This document shows positions 15,841 through 22,423 of a stretch of DNA of 26,385 bases, one piece after another. The position numbers were made by a program, and so were the translations under genes. This DNA comes from Intestinibacillus sp050255995 (GTDB taxonomy: Bacteria; Bacillota; Clostridia; Oscillospirales; Butyricicoccaceae). The notes under the pieces were generated by a model that saw only the letters and a program-made list of their open reading frames with translations, made no database searches and had not been told where the DNA came from. The stretch covers positions 1 through 26,385 of the forward strand of contig JBFWIM010000015.1 in NCBI GenBank assembly GCA_050255995.1. The letters run 5' to 3'. The stretch's first letter is position 1; each line of letters starts with the position of its first letter.

Positions 15841-16626
15841 ATGAAGCCCAAGCTGACGACGCCCTTGCTGGCATCAATCGGCGCGATGGTCATGGTGAGC
15901 ACGCTGTTTCTCAGCTTTTATATCTCCACCAGTGCCTATCGCGCGGAAAGCACCGAAATTGTGCTTCCCTCCGAGGATGAAAGCACGCCCGTGGCCGATA
16001 CGCCGATACAGCAGGTGGATGACGGCATAAACGGTGTGAAAATTACGCTTGACAACGTCCAGCAAGTAATTGCATCCCTTGCCCGGCCTTCCGCTTACAG
16101 TTTTACCGTTCAAAATACGATATACTATGGCCAGAAAAGCAGCACGGTTTCGCGGCGGCAGACTGTCCGGGACGGCGTGTGCCGCACGGATGAACTGAGC
16201 GCATCCGGCGGCATATTGCGGAGCACCATCCGCAGCGGCAACAATGTTTATGCGTGGCAAACCGGCAGCAGTGCCTACTATAAAGGTGCGGTCGGCTCGT
16301 TTTCCGACGATGCAGCCGGTATGATGCCGACTTACGAGACCGTGGTGTCGCTCCCAAAGGACACTTTGAGCGAGATAGGTTCCGCAAACCTTGATTATGA
16401 GCTTTGTATTGTGGTCGGCGCCAGGGATGACGACTCGCACCGCAGCGTATATTATATTTCCACAGTTACTGGTCTGCTCAAGCGTGCGGATATATTCGAG
16501 GGCGAACGTTTGATCCGGCAGTGCAGAATGACGTCAATCTCAACAAGCGAGCCGGACACCTCAATATTCACATTGCCTGATGGTACGCTGGTGGAGGGAA
16601 TCAATCAGACGGAAGGAATAAATTAG
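15841..16626 (+). CDS. Membrane-anchored LolA/RseB-like extracytoplasmic protein
   Basis: 261 aa, function unknown. A short basic N-terminus and one hydrophobic helix (about residues 9-30, LLASIGAMVMVSTLFLSFYI) form an uncleaved anchor; there is no lipobox Cys. A low-complexity acidic linker rich in Ser, Thr and Pro follows (about 36-65), then a beta-rich domain. Its later part (VYYISTVTGLLKRADIFEGERLIRQCRMTSI, then TSIFTLPDGT) has the alternating pattern of the LolA/LppX/RseB fold, in which a twisted beta-sheet holds acyl chains or senses lipoproteins. That fold assignment is by pattern only. AGGAGGGAG lies about 7 bases before the ATG. It is 30 bases downstream of mnaA in the same operon, which suggests a job at the cell surface, perhaps in wall-polymer attachment or sensing. 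The tail repeats EGIN twice. Confidence 0.7.
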   Translation: MKPKLTTPLLASIGAMVMVSTLFLSFYISTSAYRAESTEIVLPSEDESTPVADTPIQQVDDGINGVKITLDNVQQVIASLARPSAYSFTVQNTIYYGQKSSTVSRRQTVRDGVCRTDELSASGGILRSTIRSGNNVYAWQTGSSAYYKGAVGSFSDDAAGMMPTYETVVSLPKDTLSEIGSANLDYELCIVVGARDDDSHRSVYYISTVTGLLKRADIFEGERLIRQCRMTSISTSEPDTSIFTLPDGTLVEGINQTEGIN

Positions 16627-16634
16627 CGAAAGTT

Positions 16635-17072
16635 ATGAATGATAAAAATATGGAACTGGTCTGGTCTGCATTTGGCCAACTGCCGCAAGAGGCTCGCACC
16701 ATTCGCGCGGAGGTTTTTGTGAACGAGCAGGGGTTTCAGGAGGAGTTCGACGAAATCGACGGGAAAAGCCGCCACGTGGTTCTTTATCTGAACGGTCAGC
16801 CCGCAGGCACGGCGCGGATTTTTTGGGACGAAAAAACCATCATGCGCCTGGGTAGGCTTGCCCTGCATAAGTCCGCGCGCGGAGGCGGATACGGCCGTGC
16901 CGTACTTGATGCATGCCGGGAAGAAGCACGAAGGGCGGGTGCGGTCCGGATGGTTTTGGACGCGCAGAAACGGGCCAAAGGCTTTTATGAAGCGTGCGGC
17001 TTCGTTACTGTCGGGGAAGAATTTCTGGAAGAGGATTATCCGCATTTCCGGATGGAATGCAGCTTGGTGTAG
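16635..17072 (+). CDS. GNAT family N-acetyltransferase
   Basis: 145-aa GCN5-related acetyltransferase, acetyl-CoA dependent; substrate unknown. RAEVFVNEQGFQEEFDEID near the N-terminus is typical of the ElaA/YjcF-like subgroup. Motif A is RLALHKSARGGGYGRAVLDACREEARRAG with the pyrophosphate-binding RGGGYG. Motif B ends with FYEACGFVTVGEEFLEEDYPHFRME, again ElaA/YjcF-like. Start: ATG at 16635, only 8 bases after the stop of the upstream gene; an alternative in-frame ATG at 16650 exists, and the ribosome binding site is weak (GGAAGGA at 16612-16618 is rather far). It lies between the LolA-like protein and the Alum_res family enzyme, 15 bases before the latter. A small-molecule amine substrate is likely, but that is inference. 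Confidence 0.88.
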   Translation: MNDKNMELVWSAFGQLPQEARTIRAEVFVNEQGFQEEFDEIDGKSRHVVLYLNGQPAGTARIFWDEKTIMRLGRLALHKSARGGGYGRAVLDACREEARRAGAVRMVLDAQKRAKGFYEACGFVTVGEEFLEEDYPHFRMECSLV

Positions 17073-17087
17073 TGGAAAGAGGAAACT

Positions 17088-18338
17088 ATGGCAAATCATT
17101 TGGACATCTCTGATGAGATTTATGCGCTCGGCAAACAAGCCGAGCGCTTTATCGCGCCTTTTTTTGCAGGAATTGACGAGGTGTGTGATAAAAACACGGA
17201 AAAGGTGCTTGCAGCGTTCAGCAAAAACCGTGTCTCAGACAATCTGTTCGCCGGCACGACCGGTTATGGATATGATGATCATGGGCGCGACACGCTCGAC
17301 CGCATCTATGCGGACATCTTCGGAACCGAAGCGGCGCTCGTGCGTATCGGCTTTGTCAATGGTACACATGCGCTCTCCTGTGCGATGTTTTCCGCAGTCA
17401 GAACGGGGGACACTGTACTGTCCGTCACAGGCCCGGCGTATGACACTCTGCAAAATACCATCACAGGCGATATGTGCGGCAGCATGAAAAGCTATGGCAT
17501 CGGATATCAACAGGTGGATCTGGTGGATGGACTTCCGGATCTTCCGTCCATTGCCCGGGCGGTGGCAGATCCGCAGATCAAGCTGGTGTTTATTCAGCGC
17601 AGCCGGGGCTACGCGGTGCGTCAGACGTTGTCCTGCGCACAAATTGGAGAGATCTGTGATACCGTTCGCCGGGTAAACCGTGGAGCGGCCATTTTGGTGG
17701 ACAATTGCTACGGCGAGTTTGTGGAAACGATAGAACCGACTCAGATTGGCGCGGATTTGATTGCGGGTTCGCTCATCAAAAACCCGGGCGGCGGCCTTGC
17801 ACCAACCGGCGGCTATATTGCAGGCCGGGCAGACCTGGTGGAAAATGCGGCATATAAACTGACAGCGCCTGGCATTGGCGGTGAATGCGGATGCACAATG
17901 GGGCAGAACCGGCTGCTGTATCAAGGCCTGTTTATGGCGCCGCATATTACGGCACAGGCGCTGAAAACCGCCATTTTCTGTGCGAAGGTCATGGAACTGT
18001 TGGGCTATGCGGTCAGCCCGAAGGCGGAGGAAACGCGTTATGATATTATCCAGACGATCGCCTTTGGCGCGCCCGAGCCGCTTCGCCGCTTTTGTGAGGG
18101 GATTCAGGCGGGCGCGCCGGTGGACTCTTTTGTCACGCCTGAGCCATGGGATATGCCGGGCTATGAGGATCAGGTCATTATGGCTGCCGGAGCATTTGTA
18201 CAGGGCGCATCCATTGAATTATCGGCCGATGCGCCGATGCGGGAACCGTATGTGTGCTACATGCAGGGCGGCCTGACGTACGCTTCCGGCAAGGCCGGTA
18301 TTTTGCTTGCGGCCCAACGTATCCGAAAAGCACAATAA
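17088..18338 (+). CDS. Alum_res / methionine gamma-lyase family PLP enzyme (YnbB-like)
   Basis: 416-aa PLP-dependent enzyme (fold type I) of the family named 'aluminum resistance protein' (Alum_res) and annotated elsewhere as methionine gamma-lyase family or YnbB. Visible signatures: KNRVSDNLFAGTTGYGYDDHGRDTLDRIYADIFGTEAALVR, FVNGTHALSCAMF (cofactor phosphate region), ILVDNCYGEFVE (Asp contacting the pyridine), and AGSLIKNPGGGLAPTGGYIAG with Lys231 as the presumed Schiff-base residue. The C-terminal part with EAPE/FG and WDMPGYEDQVIMAAGAF is also conserved in the family. The true reaction is poorly established; C-S lyase activity is assumed from relationship to cystathionine-type enzymes. GAAAGAGG (about 17074-17081) precedes the ATG. 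Last gene of the long operon, with a terminator 9 bases after its stop. The usual hflX/glnR neighbours seen in other Firmicutes are absent. Confidence 0.9.
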   Translation: MANHLDISDEIYALGKQAERFIAPFFAGIDEVCDKNTEKVLAAFSKNRVSDNLFAGTTGYGYDDHGRDTLDRIYADIFGTEAALVRIGFVNGTHALSCAMFSAVRTGDTVLSVTGPAYDTLQNTITGDMCGSMKSYGIGYQQVDLVDGLPDLPSIARAVADPQIKLVFIQRSRGYAVRQTLSCAQIGEICDTVRRVNRGAAILVDNCYGEFVETIEPTQIGADLIAGSLIKNPGGGLAPTGGYIAGRADLVENAAYKLTAPGIGGECGCTMGQNRLLYQGLFMAPHITAQALKTAIFCAKVMELLGYAVSPKAEETRYDIIQTIAFGAPEPLRRFCEGIQAGAPVDSFVTPEPWDMPGYEDQVIMAAGAFVQGASIELSADAPMREPYVCYMQGGLTYASGKAGILLAAQRIRKAQ

Positions 18339-18346
18339 TATAACCC

Positions 18347-18374
18347 AAAAGGGCGGGAACTCCCGCCCTTTTAA
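18347..18374 (+). terminator. Terminator after the aminotransferase-to-Alum_res operon
   Basis: Inverted repeat AAAAGGGCGGGA (18347-18358) / TCCCGCCCTTTT (18361-18372), a GC-rich stem with a tight loop flanked by A- and T-tracts. Likely a Rho-independent terminator, possibly bidirectional. Confidence 0.9.
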
Positions 18375-18397
18375 AGTGTATCGTTGTTGTCCGAATA

Positions 18398-18426
18398 TTG
18401 AATCCGCCTGTTTTGTGTGGTATAAT
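18398..18426 (+). promoter_or_regulatory. ruvCAB promoter
   Basis: TTGAAT (18398-18403), 17-bp spacer, TATAAT (18421-18426), with TGG just before the -10 (extended -10). Predicted start near 18433 gives a leader of roughly 80 nt to ruvC. An open frame that begins at the TTG of this -35 box is therefore not the coding start. Confidence 0.8.
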
Positions 18427-18514
18427 ATCGTATCCGAAAAGTCTGTTATCTGTGCGTTTGCAGGGACATGAAAAAACAAGCGGCAAAATGAAAAGAAGGA
18501 ACCGTATTGGCATT

Positions 18515-19006
18515 ATGATAATTATGGGAATCGACCCCGGCTACGGCACAATTGGGTATGGCCTGGTAAAATACGATCACTATAAATTTACTCCTATTCA
18601 GTATGGCGCCATCACCACCGGCGCCGGACTGCCAATGCCGCTCCGCCTGTGTGAAATTTATGAGGATCTAAACACGCTGGTCGATACGTTCCACCCGGAA
18701 GCGGTGGCTGTAGAAGAACTGTTTTTCAATACTAACATTACTACAGGTATTCAGGTTGCGCAGGCACGCGGCGTCATTTTACTTGCACTCGCGCAGAAGG
18801 GGCTGCAGCCAATCTCTTACACACCGTCGCAGGTGAAACAGTCTGTGGTTGGCTATGGCAAGGCGGAAAAGAAGCAGGTCATGGAAATGACGCGCGTGAT
18901 GCTTGGGCTTTCCAAGCTGCCTCGTCCGGACGATGCTGCGGATGCACTCGCACTTGCCATTTGCCATGGACATTCACACAAATCTCAACTTTATGAGGGA
19001 AAATAA
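18515..19006 (+). CDS. ruvC: Holliday junction endonuclease RuvC
   Basis: Resolves Holliday junctions by paired symmetric nicks, working with RuvAB. From the ATG at 18515 the protein is 163 aa, the normal length. Catalytic acids are all visible: Asp7 (MGIDPGYGTIGYG), Glu67 (VAVEELFFNTN), Asp140 and Asp143 (RPDDAADALALAICH). Start: upstream in-frame starts (ATG 18488; TTG 18398) add sequence unlike RuvC, and the latter lies in the promoter. AGAAGGA (18494-18500) is 14 bases before the ATG, which is long; an ATT at 18506 would be better spaced but is rare as a start, so the exact start is slightly uncertain. TAATG overlap with ruvA. Confidence 0.96.
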   Translation: MIIMGIDPGYGTIGYGLVKYDHYKFTPIQYGAITTGAGLPMPLRLCEIYEDLNTLVDTFHPEAVAVEELFFNTNITTGIQVAQARGVILLALAQKGLQPISYTPSQVKQSVVGYGKAEKKQVMEMTRVMLGLSKLPRPDDAADALALAICHGHSHKSQLYEGK

Positions 19007-19620
19007 TGTTTTATTACATAGAAGGTAAGGTTGCTGTTTTGGAGCAAGGGTTGGCTGTGATTGACTGCGGTGGAGTTGGCTATGCCTGCCATACATCGCA
19101 AAACACAATCGCTGCGCTGAAGGCAGGACAACCGGCGCGTCTTTACACATACCTTTACGTCAGAGAAGATATTTTTGATTTATATGGGTTTGCCGATCAG
19201 GAAGAGCTTTCATGCTTTAAAATGCTGATCGGTATTTCAGGTGTCGGTCCCAAGGCTGCGCTTGCGATCCTTTCCGTGGCGCCGCCGTCGAGATTGGCGC
19301 TTTCTATTATTACAGGGGATGAAAAGCTTCTGACACAGGCGCCCGGCATTGGTAGGAAAATTGCGCAGCGCATCGTGCTGGAGCTGCGCGACAAGATGGC
19401 CAAGGAGCAGATGGAGCAGCCGGCTTCCTCCGCTGCGCCCGTTTTGACACTGCCCGGGAAAGGTGACGGTGTGAACCATACGCAGGAAGCCGTCGCCGCA
19501 CTCATGGTGCTTGGTTATACACAAGCTGAGGCGCTGCGCTCCCTGGAAGGTTTGGTGTTGGAAGGCCTGGAGGCCGAAGATATTATCCGGCAATCTTTAA
19601 AAAAGCTCGCGGCGCAGTAA
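19006..19620 (+). CDS. ruvA: Holliday junction branch migration protein RuvA
   Basis: Tetrameric junction-binding subunit that loads RuvB on Holliday junctions. 204 aa, usual length, with three domains: N-terminal OB-fold (MFYYIEGKVAVLEQGLAVIDCGGVGYACHTS), tandem helix-hairpin-helix motifs (FKMLIGISGVGPKAALAILS and LLTQAPGIGRKIAQRIVLELRDKM), a flexible linker (about 135-150), and the C-terminal RuvB-contact domain (EAVAALMVLGYTQAEALRSL). Its ATG overlaps the ruvC TAA by one base, with GAGGGAAAA upstream. The next gene is ruvB after 12 bases, so the whole resolvasome is in one unit. Confidence 0.97.
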   Translation: MFYYIEGKVAVLEQGLAVIDCGGVGYACHTSQNTIAALKAGQPARLYTYLYVREDIFDLYGFADQEELSCFKMLIGISGVGPKAALAILSVAPPSRLALSIITGDEKLLTQAPGIGRKIAQRIVLELRDKMAKEQMEQPASSAAPVLTLPGKGDGVNHTQEAVAALMVLGYTQAEALRSLEGLVLEGLEAEDIIRQSLKKLAAQ

Positions 19621-19632
19621 GGATGTGACAAA

Positions 19633-20676
19633 TTGAGCATTGAATTTTCCGGTGGCATGGCTGATGATGAACGCATTGTCTCCAGCCGCCAGCTGGATGA
19701 CGACGACAACGAGGGCTCCCTGCGTCCGCGTGCGATGTCGGATTATATCGGACAGGACAAGGTCAAAGAAAATCTGTCTATTTTTATCGAGGCCGCAAAA
19801 AAGCGTAGTGAACCGCTCGATCATACGTTGCTTTACGGTCCTCCGGGTCTGGGCAAAACGACCCTTGCAGGTATCATCGCGATGGAAATGGGCGTAAACA
19901 TCCGCATTACATCCGGTCCGGCAATCGAAAAGGCAGGAGATTTGGCTGCCCTCTTGACAAATCTCAATGAAAACGATATTCTGTTCATCGACGAGATTCA
20001 TCGTCTGAATCGCAGCGTGGAGGAAATCCTGTATCCCGCGATGGAGGATTACGCGCTGGACATCATTATCGGCAAGGGCCCGTCCGCGCGCTCGATCCGT
20101 TTGGATCTGCCGCGCTTTACACTCATCGGTGCTACGACCCGCGCAGGGCAGATGACCTCGCCGTTGCGTGACCGTTTCGGCGTCATGCTGCGGCTGGAGT
20201 TATATTCTCCAGAGGAGCTGCAGAAAATCGTAGATCGTTCCGCAGGGATACTCGGCGTGCCGACAGTCAGCGACGGCTCCTTTGAGATTGCGCGCCGCTC
20301 CCGCGGGACACCGCGTATTGCCAATCGGTATTTGCGCCGCGTGCGGGACTTCGCCGAAGTCTGCGGCAACGGCGTCATCACGCGGGAGCTTGCCGATATG
20401 GCGCTCCATGCTCTGGAAATTGACGCGCTCGGTCTGGACCGTATCGACCGGCGGATGCTGCAGTGCATTATTGGCAATTTTGGCGGCGGGCCGGTTGGCT
20501 TGGAAACGCTTGCGGCAGCAATTGGTGAGGAATCTATCACAATTGAAGACGTTTACGAGCCGTATTTGATGCAAATCGGCTTTTTGAACCGTACGCCGCG
20601 CGGGCGCTGTGCGACGTTGCTGGCTTATGAGCACCTGAAGCTCGAGCCCCCCGACGGGCAACAGCGGTTTTCATAA
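19633..20676 (+). CDS. ruvB: Holliday junction DNA helicase (branch migration ATPase) RuvB
   Basis: Hexameric AAA+ motor driving branch migration with RuvA. 347 aa. Walker A GPPGLGKTTLAG with Lys75, Walker B ILFIDEIHRLN with Asp120-Glu121, sensor 1 GATTRAG, Arg-finger region LRDRFG, sensor 2 SRGTPRIANRYLRR, and the C-terminal winged helix ending FLNRTPRGRCATLLAYEHL. Start: TTG at 19633, preceded by AAGGATGTG at proper spacing; no in-frame ATG lies upstream before the ruvA stop, and the next in-frame ATG would cut into the N-terminal acidic region. The N-terminal segment with an acidic run (residues 21-27) is typical. Confidence 0.97.
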   Translation: MSIEFSGGMADDERIVSSRQLDDDDNEGSLRPRAMSDYIGQDKVKENLSIFIEAAKKRSEPLDHTLLYGPPGLGKTTLAGIIAMEMGVNIRITSGPAIEKAGDLAALLTNLNENDILFIDEIHRLNRSVEEILYPAMEDYALDIIIGKGPSARSIRLDLPRFTLIGATTRAGQMTSPLRDRFGVMLRLELYSPEELQKIVDRSAGILGVPTVSDGSFEIARRSRGTPRIANRYLRRVRDFAEVCGNGVITRELADMALHALEIDALGLDRIDRRMLQCIIGNFGGGPVGLETLAAAIGEESITIEDVYEPYLMQIGFLNRTPRGRCATLLAYEHLKLEPPDGQQRFS

Positions 20677-20745
20677 GCATAATAATGAATATGCATGGGC
20701 GCGAAAATGGCGCCGTTAATAGCAAGAAAGCAAGGTGTTGGAATT

Positions 20746-22095
20746 TTGGGTAAATATTTTGGTACGGATGGCGTCAGAGGTGTTGCAAATGTTGAACTGG
20801 ATGCGTTGCTCGCCTTTAAAATTGGCGCTGCCGCAGCGCATATTCTGGCGGAAGAGCACACGGGTGGCGGCAAGGCAAAGCTGCTCATTGGCAAGGACAC
20901 GCGCATTTCCTCCGATATGCTGGAAAACGCGCTGGTTGCCGGCATCTGTTCTGTTGGTGTGGATGTGGAGCTGCTGGGCGTGATTCCTACGCCGGCCATT
21001 GCGTATCTGACGATTAAACACAAGGCGGATGCGGGCATCGTGATTTCAGCGAGCCATAACTCCTATGAATATAATGGCATCAAGATTTTTGCAGGGAGCG
21101 GCTATAAGCTTTCCGACGAAATCGAGGAGCGGGTAGAAGCCCTGATCGATGATTTCTCCGGAATTCCCTGCGTTAGTCACGATAAAATTGGTAGGGTGCT
21201 GAAAAGCGCCATTGACCCTGTTGTGGAATATACCGATCATATCAGTGAGACGATCGACGGAGATCTGAGCGGCCTGCGCGTTGCGGTAGACTGTGCAAAC
21301 GGCGCTTCCTCCACCACAATTATTCGTCTGCTGCGGCAGCTTGAGTGCAGTGCGGAGGTGCGTTTCTATGAGCCGGATGGTATCAATATCAACGACCAGT
21401 GCGGGTCCACGCATCTTGCAAACTTGAAGGAACGCGTCAAAGGAGGAAATTTTGATCTGGGCGTGGCCTTTGACGGCGATGCCGACCGTTGCCTTATTGT
21501 AGATGAGACCGGTGAGGAGCTGGATGGCGACCGTATTATGGCGGTCTGTGCAGCGCGTATGAAAGCGGAGGGCAAGTTGCGCGGCAACGCTTTTGTCGCA
21601 ACCGTTCTGTCGAATATGGGTTTACATGCGTACGCAAAAAAACAAGGAATGGATATTGTCTGTGCCAATGTCGGAGATCGGTATGTCCTGGAAAAAATGC
21701 TTCAGGGCGGCTACATTCTGGGCGGAGAGCAATCCGGCCATGTCATTTTTCTCGAATATGCGTCCACGGGCGACGGCGAACTGACCGCCGTGCAGTTTAT
21801 GAAAATTTTAAAGGACAGCGGCAAGAAATGCTCCGAAATCGCGGCGGAGGTTGTTCCGTTCCCACAGGTTATGATCAATGTCAAAGTACCTAATGGCCAG
21901 AAGAAGCATATAGCCGACCGTACTGAAGTGCAGGAGGCTGTCCGTGCAGCAGAGAGCGTGCTCGGGGAGGGACGCATTCTGGTACGCCCGTCAGGCACGG
22001 AAGCGCTGGTTCGTGTTATGGTTGAGGGACAAGACCCAAAACTGGTAGAGGAAACCGCAAAAACAGTTGCGCAAACCATCCAAAGTATCGTATAA
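20746..22095 (+). CDS. glmM: Phosphoglucosamine mutase
   Basis: Converts GlcN-6-P to GlcN-1-P, the step after GlmS towards UDP-GlcNAc. Start: an ATG at 20695 opens the frame but adds 17 residues absent from GlmM proteins. The TTG at 20746 gives MGKYFGTDGVRGVAN, the classic N-terminus, and has AAGGTG 8 bases upstream. From there the protein is 449 aa, standard. The phosphoserine loop is SASHNSYEYNGIKIF (Ser103); many GlmM proteins have SASHNP here, and the Pro-to-Ser change is seen in Clostridia. Metal loop FDGDADRCL with Asp243/245/247, sugar-binding GEQSGH, phosphate-binding RPSGTEALVRVM. It sits 69 bases after ruvB and is separated from glmS by a hairpin and ribozyme, so the two pathway genes are neighbours but separately controlled. 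Confidence 0.96.
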   Translation: MGKYFGTDGVRGVANVELDALLAFKIGAAAAHILAEEHTGGGKAKLLIGKDTRISSDMLENALVAGICSVGVDVELLGVIPTPAIAYLTIKHKADAGIVISASHNSYEYNGIKIFAGSGYKLSDEIEERVEALIDDFSGIPCVSHDKIGRVLKSAIDPVVEYTDHISETIDGDLSGLRVAVDCANGASSTTIIRLLRQLECSAEVRFYEPDGININDQCGSTHLANLKERVKGGNFDLGVAFDGDADRCLIVDETGEELDGDRIMAVCAARMKAEGKLRGNAFVATVLSNMGLHAYAKKQGMDIVCANVGDRYVLEKMLQGGYILGGEQSGHVIFLEYASTGDGELTAVQFMKILKDSGKKCSEIAAEVVPFPQVMINVKVPNGQKKHIADRTEVQEAVRAAESVLGEGRILVRPSGTEALVRVMVEGQDPKLVEETAKTVAQTIQSIV

Positions 22096-22096
22096 T
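22067..22096 (+). promoter_or_regulatory. Possible glmS promoter overlapping the glmM stop
   Basis: TTGCGC (22067-22072), 18-bp spacer, TATAAT (22091-22096); the glmM TAA lies within the -10. The 13 bases TATAATGATAACA (22091-22103) recur exactly at the sigma-factor promoter (24396-24408). The predicted start near 22103 lies upstream of the hairpin at 22119-22161. No better promoter was seen between that hairpin and the ribozyme. Confidence 0.45.
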
Positions 22097-22118
22097 GATA
22101 ACATCATAGCGTACCAAT

Positions 22119-22166
22119 GGAGCGACATAATATGGCCATGCGGGTCAGACCGTGTCGCTCCTTTTT
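22119..22166 (+). terminator. Terminator or attenuator between glmM and the glmS ribozyme
   Basis: Inverted repeat GGAGCGACA (22119-22127) / TGTCGCTCC (22153-22161) followed by TTTTT. The 25-nt loop is larger than usual. It should end glmM transcripts; if the upstream TATAAT is a real promoter it would instead act as an attenuator for glmS. Confidence 0.8.
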
Positions 22167-22210
22167 CTATATTGGGAGGTGGATCACATTTTTTAAACTG
22201 AATAACACAA

Positions 22211-22343
22211 AGCGCCAGAGCTGCGGCGTCATGAACCGCAGTTGACGAGGAAAGGGTTCATCGAAAATATCGGCGGGTGCCCTTCGGCCATCGGTGGGTT
22301 GGTCGTCAGCAGGTCTTCAAAACCCGGAAGCGATTTCGGGGAC
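22211..22343 (+). ncRNA. glmS ribozyme (GlcN-6-P-activated self-cleaving riboswitch)
   Basis: Catalytic leader RNA that uses bound glucosamine-6-phosphate as a cofactor to cut its own 5' side, lowering glmS expression. Recognised by its ordered invariant blocks: cleavage-site strand A|GCGCCAGA (cut expected between 22211 and 22212), a hairpin CTGCGG (22221-22226) / CCGCAG (22236-22241), GTTGACGAGG (22241-22250), GGGTTCATCGA (22254-22264), ATCGGCGGGTGCCC (about 22268-22281), and the terminal P4-type helix GTCTTC / GGGGAC ending at 22343. The 3' boundary is approximate. glmS begins 80 bases downstream, the expected context. Confidence 0.95.
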
Positions 22344-22423
22344 AAAAAGGCGCTGCAAATACGCACTATTTTTATGCCCAAAAGCAGGGTATAACCAAAC
22401 ACAACGCACGGAGGAAGATATAT

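Noticed and set aside
18398..18514. 39-residue N-terminal extension of RuvC
   Set aside because: It starts at the -35 box and crosses the TATAAT box; RuvC begins at the MGIDPG strand.
22117..22245. 42-codon frame between glmM and glmS, possible leader peptide
   Set aside because: No ribosome binding site, and it runs through the terminator hairpin and into the ribozyme core, whose sequence is fixed by RNA structure.
22277..22423. N-terminal extension of glmS
   Set aside because: This stretch is ribozyme and leader RNA; GlmS needs Cys2 at its N-terminus, which only the ATG at 22424 provides.
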